Origin: Buxus sempervirens
Lineage: Eukaryota; Streptophyta; Magnoliopsida; Buxales; Buxaceae
Direction of reading: 5' to 3'
Assembly (NCBI GenBank): GCA_947561395.2
Contig: OX387184.1
Span: 40,724,766-40,788,765, forward strand
Length of the DNA: 64,000 nucleotides
The notes beneath the pieces are model-generated. The model made no database searches, was not told where the DNA came from, and saw only the letters and a list, made by a program, of their open reading frames with translations. This document shows positions 9,958 to 20,981 of the stretch, piece by piece (positions within the stretch are counted from its first letter, which is position 1; each line of letters opens with the position of its first letter). Position numbers and translations under genes: made by a program.

Positions 9958-11295
9958 CTACGGTTCAAATCAGGGAGATGATTAATTATTTATTTAAATT
10001 TTTAGTTGCTTGATTAATTATTCTAACCGGGTTTAATTGATTGACTGAAAAAAAAAGAAAAAATGGAGAATAGAAAGGACTTCAGAAACTCCCAACCAAA
10101 TCATGAATCCCTTGAAGAAGTTTATTTTAAGAAATTTTATTGTCTTATTTGGACTATTTTTGCTTTAACCAGGAAATTATAGGAAGTGCAAACTTTTACT
10201 TTAGGTTTCTTGATGTATTCCTAAAACATTAAAACTTTAGTGCATTGATGTTTAACCATGAATTTTGTGTTATTGCAGGTGTCCAATACAAGAGAAGTAA
10301 GCATACCAAGTGTTTACTCCAGAACCAGAAAAATTGCGGAAAGATAGTCATGTGTCCAACATAAATGTGATTCCACATATCACTTTCAAGAAAAGTATTT
10401 AAAAGAGATATCAGTATCCCAATTTCAGGCAGAAGGTTTGTCTCAATCGATAAGTGGGGAATCATGATCTTGTTGTTCATACAGAAGATATTATCAAATG
10501 GAATTAGCATGATAAAGGCCAAAGAGCAAAGAATCAAAAGTTAATCATAGAAGCTACATGGGGTTTTGGCAGAAGTAAGCCATAGAGCTGTCACAAAGCA
10601 GCTAGTTATAAGTCCTATGCTTGGTACAAAGCTTGCCAATGGTCAGATACAGAAATTCAGAGTTAACATGGGACAGCTTCCTACTTCAAGATAATGACCA
10701 AGTCTCGGCCACACAAGTAGACAGAATTAATTTTGGTTGAACATGAGAACCAACACAAACAGAAAATCATGCGAGAAGTAACTCAAGCCAAGCAAAGGAT
10801 CAAGGTAGAAACACAAATCAGAAAAAATTCTGGTCGAATAGACAAGAAGCATATGGTAAACATGGAAATTAGAAACAATAGAGAAAATTCGTATGGATGC
10901 TATCAATATATTGCTTGCAAAAAGGGAGTGATGATTCGGACACTTACCTGTCTCGGTCGAAATTGAAGAAACCTGACAAGAAAATGGAGAGGCCTTACTG
11001 CAGAGAATGTCCACAGTCGATTGATCACGGCCACGACAATACTCAAGTTCAGAGACAGTCGATGGTTGCTGAAGGAACAGTGGTAGTCCGAAATAAGAAG
11101 TCACCGGAGATAGCAAAATGCTGCCGGAGAAGAATAATAGTCGCCGGAAAATCAGAAGCTCGTCGGCGAGCTTGGGTACTATTGTTGAAGGAGAAGATGA
11201 GAAATGACCGTAAGAGAAGATACGGGCAGTAGAGAATTAGGGCAAATGCGAGCAGAGGAGAAATGGTCGCGTTCGCAAGCTTAAGAAGGAGTTCA
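9958..11295 (-). other. Probable 5' UTR exon and leader intron of the antisense PMD gene
   Basis: On the minus strand 11290-10948 looks like a plant 5' UTR: pyrimidine-rich, with CTCCGGC and CCGGCGA steps, ending in a perfect donor (CAG/GTAAGTG) at 10948/10947. A plausible acceptor (CCGTAG) stands directly before the ATG at 9957, giving a leader intron of about 990 bp. The operator-like cluster at 11297-11405 sits immediately upstream. The short open frames here on both strands show no recognisable domain and I do not call them genes. No clear TATA box is seen. Confidence 0.45.
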
Positions 11296-11296
11296 A

Positions 11297-11405
11297 AATC
11301 CGTAAGATCAGTACGGGCATCATACGCCCGTGAAAGTACTACGGTACCAGTCGCCCGTGAACCCTCTACGGGCAGGGTCAGTCCGTAAGCACAATACGGG
11401 CAAAG
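11297..11405 (-). promoter_or_regulatory. E1 inverted-arm cluster 2, upstream of the antisense PMD unit
   Basis: Contains ACGGGC-core-GCCCGT sites (11315-11405) with the same arms and ~27 bp step as the cluster at 6683-6800, for example ACGGGC/GCCCGT, ACGGTA/GCCCGT, ACGGGC/GTCCGT. It lies just upstream of the inferred 5' UTR exon of the PMD gene, which suggests it is that gene's promoter element. Confidence 0.65.
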
Positions 11406-11735
11406 CCAAATATTGCGTATTTTATCATTTTCTCACAATTTTTAAGAGATTAATGTTTGTATTAGTTGTAAGTTGCAAGGATTGCCACCTTACCCACTTT
11501 TGTTTAAAAATTTTGTCTCAAATCTCACATCATAGCCCACAAGTGCTCAGTGAGAAGAGAGAGGAAGATTTGGCCCTTAAGCTGAGGGATTTCTTAGCAA
11601 ATCTTCCACAATCAATTCTTTTTTTCAAAAATCATCCATTTAGTCCTTGCAAAGTGCAATTGATTATACAAAAATCTCAGAAGGTGCAATTGGTGGGTCT
11701 TTTTGCTCTCTGCTTGTAATTGGTTCCAATTACCA

Positions 11736-11751
11736 GCAAAGAGGGGGCAGC
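11736..11751 (+). promoter_or_regulatory. Polypurine tract of E1
   Basis: AGCAAAGAGGGGGCAG, then C, directly before the TG of the 3' LTR at 11752. It is the plus-strand primer site for reverse transcription and fixes the orientation of E1 as plus. Confidence 0.8.
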
Positions 11752-11842
11752 TGTAGACACCGCAAATTGCACTGCCAAATGAGAAAATAATAAAAACATG
11801 TAATTAGAGCTTAAAACAGGTCAAAAAGGCCTAAAAATAGAA

Positions 11843-11960
11843 TGAACAGGCTTTGCCCGTATTGACTTCACGGGCCGATCTTGCCCGCAAAATATCTACG
11901 GCCAGCCGCGCCCGTAGTATCTATACGGTCCCCGTTGGACCGTAGTGTATTTACGGGCAT
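11843..11960 (+). promoter_or_regulatory. E1 inverted-arm cluster 3, in the LTR promoter
   Basis: Sites of the ACGGGC-core-GCCCGT type again, at about 27-30 bp steps: ACGGGC/TGCCCG, ACGGCC/GCCCGT, ACGGTC/GACCGT, ending with ACGGGC. It lies 200 bp upstream of the LTR TATA box at 12160. This ties the sense LTR promoter to the two antisense gene promoters of the same element. Confidence 0.7.
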
Positions 11961-12159
11961 TAAAGACACGTGCGAGTTTTGTCATCCTCTCGATTTCCGA
12001 GCTTTATTTGAAGTCCAATATATCTTTAAACGAGCGGATTATGTCTTTTATTCGCTGAAGTCACCTTGGATGGCTATGGATGGGCATCATCTCTGTATTT
12101 CACTCTATCCTGAGGATCAGGCTATATCCTTCTGGACCAGCCTTGCCCCTGGGTGTGAC

Positions 12160-12167
12160 TATAAATA
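12160..12167 (+). promoter_or_regulatory. TATA box of the E1 LTR
   Basis: TATAAATA followed by GAGGCTC, in the same context (GTGACTATAAATAGAGG) as the E3 LTR box (TGCCTATAAATAGGAGG) at 29299. It would start sense transcripts of E1. Confidence 0.7.
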
Positions 12168-13409
12168 GAGGCTCATTCCTCTAGCTTAGGGCCACGAAAT
12201 TTTGAGTCCAAGGAATTCTAAGAAGCTCCAAGAGAAGAACTCCTGCTGCCTGCTTGCTCAATCCAGGTAAGTCCCTTATCCCTTTTTTATTTTCTGTCTT
12301 CAATTCTAGAAGTAATAGGATCATCTCTATTGCTGTAGAATAAGGCTATATCTGTTTGTGTATTCCTAAACTTGTCTCTAAGTACCTCAAGGGTCTCTTT
12401 AGCCGTAAAACGTGAAGAGAGAACTAGGGGAAAAGAGAACAGGTGGATCCGTAGGGTAGACCCCATGTGCTCTAATTTGTGAGATGTGGCTGTTTTAAAT
12501 ATCCTGATCATGTTTTAATGCTTTTTATGATATATTTGAATGAATAACATGAATCTATGATGTTTATAGCATGAGATCCCCACTTTTTGCCAAAATTTGG
12601 ATTTTCCACACTTTTGCACCTACAGCACTGTTTTCGTGATTTTTGTGGTTTTAGGCTAGGATCTTGGATTTATCATGATCAATATGGTAGATCTGAATCC
12701 AAAAGCCTAAAAGTAAATTCTAGGGTTTCATGATATGGTTTTTGAATCGTTTCTCCTTTTTGAGAGAAGACCCTACGGTCTAAATTCTCCCCTTTTGGTG
12801 TTTTTCATCAATGTGGGTATTTTTGGTTTTGATTTTCAGATTTAACGTGAAATTTGGGCTTTATCTATGTCCTGGACTGTTCAAGTTCAATTTTGAAATA
12901 TTTTATAAAAATCATATTTTTCTAGATTTCTAGAATTTTGACTTGAAGCCAGATTTTTGGATTTTTCACTTTAAATTGATTTTATTTGATTTTATCTCAA
13001 TTTTATTTTGATCATGAAACCCTAGGAATGGTATGATCATGTTTGAAAGTTCTGGATCAATCAGACTATTCATATGAAAAAACCATACAATTTTTGTCTT
13101 TTTTGTGATTTTCGTGATTTTTATAGCAAGCTTTTTCCTTTATTTTGACATGAACAAATACCTGGTAACCACTTTATGTGGATGAATAGGGGTGCCTAAC
13201 ACCTTCCCCTGTTCATAACTTAATCCCCTTACCCATCTCTGGTTGTTTTTCTTAGGAGGGATATTTTGCCCTAAAATTTGCCTTTTGTGCTTATTTAATA
13301 TTTTGGTGTCCATTCACACCTAGATTGAATGGTGGCGACTCTTTGTTTAATATAATCCCGTGTGATGATTGAGGAAATCATGTAGATTGATTTTTTCCCA
13401 TGTCTCACA

Positions 13410-14167
13410 ACAGCATTTAGATGAGATTCTTTAGGATTAGCCTGATATCTTGCACAAACTCCAACACTAAAACTTATATCAGGTCTACTTGCTGTTAAGT
13501 ATAGAAGACTTCCAATCATCCCTCTGTACAAGGTAGGATCTATATCCTTCCCAGATTCATCTTTTCCAAGCTTTAAGCTAGTACTCATAGGAATCCTAGC
13601 ATGTTTTGCATGAATTAAACTGAATCTCTTGACTAGATTTCTTGCATATTTTGCTTGAGAGAAAAAAATCCCTTGTTGAGATTGATAAATCTGAAGTCCT
13701 AAGAAAAAATTCAGTTCACCCATCATACTCATCTCAAATTCACTATTCATTAAGTCTCCAAAGGAATGAGCATGAGTTTCAGAAGTAGATCCAAACACTA
13801 TATCATCAACATATATTTGAACAATCAAAATATGCTTGGACTCTCTTTGAATAAAGAGAGTTTTATCCACATTTCCTCTCATAAATCCAGATTCAAGTAA
13901 GAAAGAGGTGAGTCTCTCATACCAAGCTCTAGGAGCTTGTTTGAGTCCATACAAGGCCTTGTTCAACTTATAAACATGTTTAGGATAATTTGAGTCCTCA
14001 AATCCTTTAGGTTGCTCTACATAAACCTCTTCATTCAGATATCCATTCAAGAATGCACTTTTAACATCCATTTGAAACAGTTTAAACTTCAAATAGCATG
14101 CAATAGACAAAAGTAATCTAATTGACTCTAACCTAGCTACAGGAGCAAAGGTTTCATCAAAATCTAT
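13410..14167 (-). pseudogene. Copia reverse transcriptase, main part, truncated by E1
   Basis: Same frame as the integrase part upstream, separated from it by a TGA at 14170-14168. It shows the FAPVARLESIR motif, QMDVKSAFLNG, KALYGLKQAPRAWY, the catalytic YVDDIVFGS, and the RPDISFSVG stretch of copia RT. Translation matches up to HLNA and then runs into the E1 LTR at 13409, where about 38 unrelated codons follow. Confidence 0.88.
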
Positions 14168-15724
14168 TCATTCTACTTGGGTGTATCCCTGAGCAACAAG
14201 CCTAGTTTTATTTCTGGTTACAACCCCATTCTCATCAGATTTGTTCTTAAAAATCCATTTGGTTCCTATCACATTCAGATTAGAGGGTCTTTCAACCAAT
14301 TCCCATACATTATTTCTAGTAAATTGGTTTAGTTCTTCATGCATATCATTTAACCAAGAGTCATCCAACAAGGCATCTTTATAAGATTTTGGCTCAAATT
14401 GAGATAAATAAGAAGAAAATCTTACCTCATTATGTAATTGATGTCTTGTTCTTACTCCATCTGAAATATTTCCAACAATTTGATCAGTTGGATGGTCTTT
14501 GAGAGTTTTTGTCAGAGGAACAACTTCATTGCTTGAGGAAGCATCTTTGATTTCATCCTCTTCATCTACAACCTGCAAAAATTCACAGTCAATTCCTTCA
14601 TCATCTATTAACACATTAATAGACTCCATTACAACAGATTTTTGCAAGTTAAAAACTCTGTATGCTCTACTTGAAGAGGAATATCCTAGAAAAATTCCTT
14701 CATCACTTCTAGAATCAAATTTTCCTAGATTTTCTCTGTCCCTTAGGATATAACATTTACTTCCAAAAACTCTAAAATATTTCAAGTTTGGCTGTTTTCC
14801 TTTCCAAATTTCATAAGGAGTTTGTTTCCACCCAGATCTGACATATACTCTGTTACTTATATAACAAGCAGTATTTATTGCTTCAGCCCAGAATTTTGTT
14901 GATACTTTCTTAGCTATCATCATGGTTCTAGCCATTTCTTGCAAAACTTTATTCTTCCTTTCCACAACTCCATTTTGTTGTGGGGTCTTAGGAGCAGAAA
15001 ATTCATGTTTAATTCCTTGTTCTTCACAAAACTTGGAAAACATCTGATTTTCAAATTCTGTCCCATGATCAGATCTTATTCTAACAATCCTCCCTATTTG
15101 CAAGTTCTTTTCAACTTGAATTTGACAGCACAATTGTTTAAAGCAATCAAAACATTCAGATTTTTCTCTTAGAAAATTTACCCAGGTGTATCTACTGTAG
15201 TCATCTACAGCAACAAAGATATACCTCTTTCCTCCAAGACTTTCAGTCTTTGTAGGTCCCATCAAGTCCATATGAATCAGTTCTAATGGTCTAGAGGTTC
15301 CTACAATGTTGATTTTCTTGTGTGTGGCTTTGATTTGCTTTCCTTGATTGCAAGGACCACACATTCCTTTCTTTTTATTGTTCCCAAACTTGGGAATTCC
15401 TCTAACCAATTCAGACTTAGAGATTTTTGACAAATCTCTATAGTTAATGTGACCAAGTTTTCTATGCCACAAATCAATTTCATTGCATATAGAAGATTTT
15501 AAAGAGCTTTCATTGTTTCCAATGATTCCATAACAATTGTCACTTGTTCTTACACCTATAAGAACAGTTCTACCAGAATTATCCAAAATTTTACATTCTT
15601 TTCTGGTAAAGTTGACAAACAATCTTGAATCACATAACTGGCTAATACTAATTAAGTTTGCTTTCAAACCAGATACAAATAACACATTCTTTAGACAAAC
15701 TCCATTAGGACCAGTTACTGTTCC
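14168..15724 (-). pseudogene. Copia integrase and start of reverse transcriptase
   Basis: Reading from 15724: GAG-pre-integrase region with the zinc-binding H-x4-H and C-x2-C set (WHRKLGHINY...CGPC), then the integrase core with HMDLMGP, DDYSRYTW, SDHGTEF and PQQNGVVERKN (a D, D, E set), then the linker and the RT start WIFKNK and RLVAQGYTQVE. It ends at the in-frame TGA (14170-14168). Copia integrases cut target DNA and join the cDNA; this copy is disabled. Confidence 0.88.
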
Positions 15725-16450
15725 TTAACCTTTGACTTGAGAAGTGCTTCCATCACCAAATGTTACACTTCCACCAAAATATTCTTCAAAGGTACTAAAC
15801 ATAGACTTATGTCCACACATATGTCTTGAACAACCACTATCCAAGTACCACATGTTGAAATCATGAACTTTCAAAGCTATATGAACCACATTTGCAACTA
15901 AGCAGTCTTTTCTAACCCAAATCTGTTTTTCATGTGTTTTCTGAGAAGTACCTTCATCAACAACTTGGGATTTTGAAGGAAGTTTCTTTGACAGATTTGT
16001 AAATTCCTTATTTAATGATTCAGTCAATTTTAACAAGGAATCAAATCTGTTATGTAAATCCAAGGACTGACTTTGATTTACTTTCCTCTTACTGTCAAAA
16101 TATCCCTTGGGAAAACCATGCAAAACATGAAACTTTGGTCTTATATGACCTCTTTTATTACAATGATGGCACACAGGTATGAACCTATATTCAGAAGAAT
16201 CAAAATTTCCAGATTTGACAGTATTTCTAACTTGTACAGATTTAGATTTTTCAGATTTTGAAGATTTACCTGTTGAGCTTACTTCTCCAGCAGAAATTTT
16301 CTGTGAAAATTCCTTATTTTTATTACTTACACTCATTCTCTTTTTAGCAGAATTTGAGCTTTCAGGAACTTCCTTTGAAGTTGATTCCTCATCAATTTGA
16401 TGATTTCCTGCAGAAAAATTTGAAGCATTAGATTTAATTGAATTTGACAA
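15725..16450 (-). pseudogene. Copia gag tail and aspartic protease
   Basis: Ser/Lys-rich gag tail with a second CHHC-type knuckle (CHHCNKRGH), then the protease signature WYLDSGCSRHM with the D-S-G catalytic triad and GDGSTSQVKG. It ends at a TAA (15727-15725) that is in frame with the integrase part, and begins after another in-frame TAA at 16462-16460. Confidence 0.85.
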
Positions 16451-16459
16451 TTTCTCAAG

Positions 16460-16949
16460 TTAAATAACTTTACCTTGAAGTGCAGAAATCTGAGCTTCCT
16501 TTTCTTTTAATTTTTCAGTTTTTTCAGTCAAAGAAGTTACCAGAAAATTTTCTTTGACATGTCTTTCAAGTAACTTCTTGTTTATTGAATCTATTTCTGC
16601 AAAAGCTTTATTTTTCTCTGTTTCTGACTCCTTCAATTTTTTACTCAGTTTCTTGACTTTCTTCTGAGCTCTATTGAATTCCTTATATAACTGATTGTAG
16701 GCTTCTTGTAATTCTTCATCATCATCTGATAAACTCTCTTTATTATCTCCTGCAATGTCAGAGATTGAACTACCAGAAGAAGATGAGTAAAAAGAATTGA
16801 AAGCAATAAAATTAGCAGAAATATCCTCATCTGATTGTGAAGAATTATCAGTATTACTGTCATCCCAAGTAACTTGATATTTTGTCTTTTTCTTTTTATC
16901 CTTTGAGGGACAATTAGAAGCAACATGTCCAAATCTTCTACATTTATAG
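16460..16949 (-). pseudogene. Copia gag, zinc knuckle (second half) and coiled coil
   Basis: Starts in the middle of a CCHC zinc knuckle: the CRRFGHVASNC part is here, while the preceding QCY is 3 kb away at 20043. It continues with a Lys-rich segment, an acidic Ser-rich segment and a long Lys/Glu coiled coil. It ends at an in-frame TAA. The first residues of the longer open frame here come from the inserted LTR. Confidence 0.85.
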
Positions 16950-19900
16950 TGTGCGCATGGTCGCACGGGTAGGCACGTCTCCTAAAGGGTAATTCGGGAA
17001 TGTTGGAGTCGCCACTGCCTGATGGGGTGCAGGCAGACACCTGGGTGCCTAAGTTCTTCTACTAAGGCTTGGTCCGCGGCTTGAGATTCTAAGTAGGTTC
17101 TTGGTTGCGGTCTGGGGAAGTCCGTAGACACCCCAGTCCACCCCGTCGAATCACGGGTCCCATAAGTTTCCCTGGTTTGAGTTAACTCAGTTGGTCTCTC
17201 ACTCACCCGATGCCTAATCCAGCATTCAATTTTGGTTAAGCCTGGCGGGACCGCCAAAGTGGTGTGGGTCCCTTTACTTGATTTTATCTTCTTATTATTG
17301 AATGAAGTGAGTCTGATTGGGTGGGCCCCGTTGGAAGGCCCACGGATCCCTTGGTGGGCTTGGTTGAGCCCACGTGTCCCTTGGTGGGCCTCAGTCTAGC
17401 ATGAGAGGCCCTTTGGACTTTGGTTCAAGTAAATTGATTTTACTTTAAGTTTAAGCTTGATTATTTAAGTGGATTTCCATACCAAAGCGGGCCGGGATTG
17501 CTTGGTGGGCCCTTGAGCGGGCCCCACAGTTGTTTGCCAAATAATTTGAGATTTATCTTGCTTAAGTTTCCAAAGTGGGCCAGGATTTGGGCTTGGGGCC
17601 CTTTACCTGGGCTTGGGCTTGAAAGCCCAAGACTTCCTGAGTCAAGGTTTTGAAACCCTAACCTTAGTTGGTTAACGGGCTTGGTGGGCCCAATAGGCCC
17701 TGCCCTTGGTCTTGGCCAAACCATGACCTAATTTAAGCATGCATGCCCCACATAGGGCTTGGGTGGGCCTCAAGTGGTCCGGCCCGCCCAGTTCCTTTGA
17801 TTATTTTATTTAAGCACAATTCAATGGTTCGGGCTGGGTGGGCCCCGTTGGAGGGCCCACTGGAAATCAAGTCAGACCGGGTGGTCCGGGTCCCATGTTG
17901 GGTTCCCGGGTGACCCGGAAACCCTATCGGTTCCTTTGGCTCGATTTAGGAATGCCACCCATACTTAGCAAAAGTAGGTTACAGAATATAGGCCACAAAA
18001 ATATATCAAAATTAATACTTAGCAAGGAGAGATTAGCTCATTATGCTGGGTCCAAGGGGAGGTACCCGGGGCCCCTGTGGGCGAAGCGAAGCGGAGCCCA
18101 CGGGGTGGGGTACCTCCCCACACCAAGGAACTAGTTGGACGCGCAGCGAACAAAGGGGGTGGGGGTGCGGGGGGGGGGGGGGGGGGGCGAAGCCCCCCGC
18201 GGTACAGTAAAGGGTATTTTCGGAATTTTTCAAAAATACAGCAATTCGGCCTATTTTAGGGGTATGCGCTCACTTCTTGAAGTGGGCGCCAGGTGAGCGC
18301 CAGTAGGCGCTAAGAACCAGGCAAAATTTGGACCTAGCGCTCACTCGATACTAAATGAGCGCCAGCTGGGCGGGAAGTGAGCGCGAGTTGAGCGCGAGCT
18401 GGGCGCCAGAATTGCGCATGGTTTTAAGTGAGTGCGAGCTGAGCGCCAAGTGGGCTCCAGCTCTGCGGGTAGTGAAATAAAAGGGGCGCCTACTTCCTAA
18501 GTGAGCGCAAGTGAGCACCAAGTGGGCGGCTACTCACTGCGATTTTCAACTCTCTGTTATTTCGAGATGTCCATCTCTGGCCGATCTTTTTCGGCCTGTA
18601 ATTGTTCCACTAGTCTCCTAATATGCTCAGAACACTTCCCAACTAGTTTTGGATTTAATCTAACCTACGTTGTGAAGATCAAACCTCCTTGCAAACCTGC
18701 AAATCCGAACACTCGAGCTCTAACAGAACATACAAGGAAGGGAACTGGGGGCTTTATCGGGATACAACAGAGAGGGAGAACTCATGGGGGAACATGCTCC
18801 CCCTTCGAATCAATCAAACAAATAATAGCAGTGAAGAACAAAAATGCTAGAAAACAGGATATCGCAATGAACTTATTTATTTTGGACAAGAGTTCGTCGG
18901 GAACATTACCTGGGTGTTTCAACACCTATCCGAAGTGGGTGGAGCCTCCTTGTGCGAGCAGCCACCGGAGCAACACCTCTCCCCGCCCGCAACAAGATCT
19001 CCTTAGGGTTTACCTCCTTCAGGCTTGATAAGGAAGAAAAGGAAGAGAGGAATGGGGGGTCTGGTTTTTTTTTCTTTGGGGAAGAGGATGGTCAAGACCA
19101 CCTTTGAATGCCTCGGGCAAGAAAAAAATGTCCAACCTCAACTATCCGAACCCCAAAAATCTCTCAACCCAAAATCCGACCAACCCCTGTTAATGAAGGA
19201 GGTTGCTGTATTTATAAAAGAGGGTGGGGTCTCCGCCGACTTCGGCGCCCAGCTCGTGCCCACTTGCTGTCGTTGGGCGCGAGCGACAAAATGATTAAAA
19301 CATTAAATGCCGCCGTGGGTTTGTTTAAAAAATCCGAAAATTAAGATATAGTCCCTGGGATATTTAGGTTTAATATTATTTTATTCAGATATTTTCAGAT
19401 TGGTCCCTGGGATATTTTGAATGTTTGGATATTTACGGATTTAATCCCCGAGATATTTTCTTGCGCAACTCGCCACGTGCGCAGCTTTTTGCCACGTGCG
19501 CAGATTGCCGGTTTTGCTGCTCGGGAATTTTGTCAGCTTATATTTTCTTCATCCGGGCTCCGATCTAGGCAAACTCAGTTGCGTTAGAATCGTATCGGAG
19601 CCCTCTATCCAATGGCATAGGGGTAAGCACTTGGATCGGATTTTAGCAGAAAGTCAACTTTTGGCTTCGCCCAAGTTTGACCGCCCGCAGAACCTTCATC
19701 CGGACTCCGATTCCTGCAAACTCAGTTGCGTTGGAATCGTGTCGAGATTCTCTATCCAATGATATAGAGCTAACCACTCGGCACGGGGGTCCGAGGAAAA
19801 GTCAACTTTAGGCTCCCCTTTAAGTTTGACTGCCCGCCGAACCCTCATCCAGACTCTGATTCCAGCAAACTCAGTTGCGTTGGAACCGTGTCGGGATCCT

Positions 19901-20042
19901 CTATCCATTGAGATAAAGCAAGGTGACCAATTTTCTCTTGATCAAAAGGTCAATTTTTAATCCCTCAGGGTTTGACTTTTCTGCTGTCTTTTATCACATT
20001 TTTTCTCTTTTATTTGTTTTGATCAAAATTTGGGTGCTTACA
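16950..20042 (-). mobile_element. Solo LTR (3093 bp), related to the E4 LTR, inserted in copia gag
   Basis: On the minus strand it starts TGTAAGCACC and ends GCGCACA. Its 5' part shares the ~147 bp subrepeats with the E4 LTR and its 3' part matches the GGGCCC-rich tail of that LTR (59550-60480). The flanks are TATAG (16945-16949) and TATAA (20043-20047), a 5 bp target duplication with one change. No PBS, coding region or second LTR is seen, so it is a solo LTR left by recombination. A poly-G run (about 18170-18187) belongs to a GC-rich hairpin. A TATA box (minus, 19209-19218) lies just below a GGGCGC-rich cluster (19225-19290), and a second GAGCGCC/GTGGGCGCC cluster spans 18260-18540. Confidence 0.85.
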
Positions 20043-20921
20043 TATAACATTGAACTTCATCGTTCTGAGAAAATTTCTTCTCCTTTCTTAGATCAGAAAT
20101 TTTCTTATCAGATCTTCTATTAGGTCTGTCCATGGATAATAAAGGATTAGATTGTCTCTTTTTAAACATTCTCTTGAACTTTTTAGCTAAGAGAACTAAT
20201 TCATCCAGATCTACTTCAGAATTATCTGATTCTTCATTATTTACAGATTTTAAAGCTATTCCTTTACTCCTTTTAGGAATATTCAGATCTAGCTCATAAG
20301 TCTGTAAAAATCCTACCAGATCTTCAATTCTCATGGTATCCACATCTTTTGCCTCTTGAATGGTAGTAACTTTTGGTCTGAATTTTTCAGGTAAAAATCT
20401 CAAGATCTTTCTAACAACCTTGGATGTAGAGATCTTTTCTCCAAGGTTAAAGCTCGAATTAACAATATCCGAAAGTCTAGCATAAAATTCATCAAAGGAC
20501 TCATCATCTTTCATGTATAGAGTTTCGAAAGATGTTGTAAGTCTTTGAAGTCTAGACAGCTTGACAGCTGAGGTTTCTTCATGAGTGACCTCAAGAATGT
20601 CCAAGCTTCCTTACCTACTTCACATGAGGAAATTCTCCTAAATTCCTCAACACTTACAGCACAAAATAAGGCATTCATTGCCTTGTTGTTCCATCCACAT
20701 AGATCAGATTCAGCTTTACTCCACTGATCATGAGGTTTGGGCATCACAACACCTCCTTCTATTGTGATTTCTGGTGGATGATAACCATTACATACCGAGA
20801 GCCAGACACGCTCATCGATAGATTTCAGGTAATCTCTCATCCTTGCTTTCCAGTAAGAATAATTGTTACCTTCGAATAATGGAGGTCTAGAGGCAGATCC
20901 TCCTTCTTTTCCAAAGTCCAT
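20043..20921 (-). pseudogene. Copia gag, N-terminal part, with one frameshift
   Basis: ATG at 20921. Contains a Sirevirus-type gag: PPLFEGNNYSYWKARM, then NNKAMNALFCAVSVEEF, then after a frameshift at about 20605 the continuing block SAVKLSRLQRLTTSFETL and RKILRFLPEKFRPKV. The shift fits loss of one G from a TGGG run. It ends at QCY, the start of the split zinc knuckle. Gag forms the virus-like particle and binds the RNA. Confidence 0.85.
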
Positions 20922-20967
20922 GCTATAGATCTAGATCACACTTTGTATAACAATTCAAAGTGAATAA

Positions 20968-20979
20968 GCTTTGATACCA
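20968..20979 (-). promoter_or_regulatory. Primer-binding site of the copia element
   Basis: TGGTATCAAAGC on the minus strand, two bases after the LTR end. It fits the 3' end of initiator methionine tRNA (usual PBS TGGTATCAGAGC, one change). Confidence 0.8.
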
Positions 20980-20981
20980 AT

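Larger units (their letters stand above)
11752..13409 (+). mobile_element. 3' LTR of E1 (Tat-type gypsy), 1658 bp
   Basis: Starts TGTAGACACC after a polypurine tract and ends CTCACA. The start is shared with the E3 LTR at 28936 (TGTAGACACC), as is the last ~300 bp (a block with GGTGCCTAACACCTTC, a GGTGGCGACTC block and the CCCATGTCTCACA end), while the middle differs. TATAAATA is at 12160-12167 and a likely splice donor (CCAG/GTAAGTC) at 12266/12267. After 13409 the sequence continues directly as copia reverse transcriptase on the minus strand, so E1 is inserted in the copia element. The matching left flank and target duplication are outside the window. Confidence 0.85.

Noticed and set aside
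10727..11232. Overlapping plus (111 codons) and minus (129 codons) open frames in the E1 3' region
   Set aside because: No domain in either. The minus-strand one crosses a clear splice donor, and the region fits a 5' UTR exon better.
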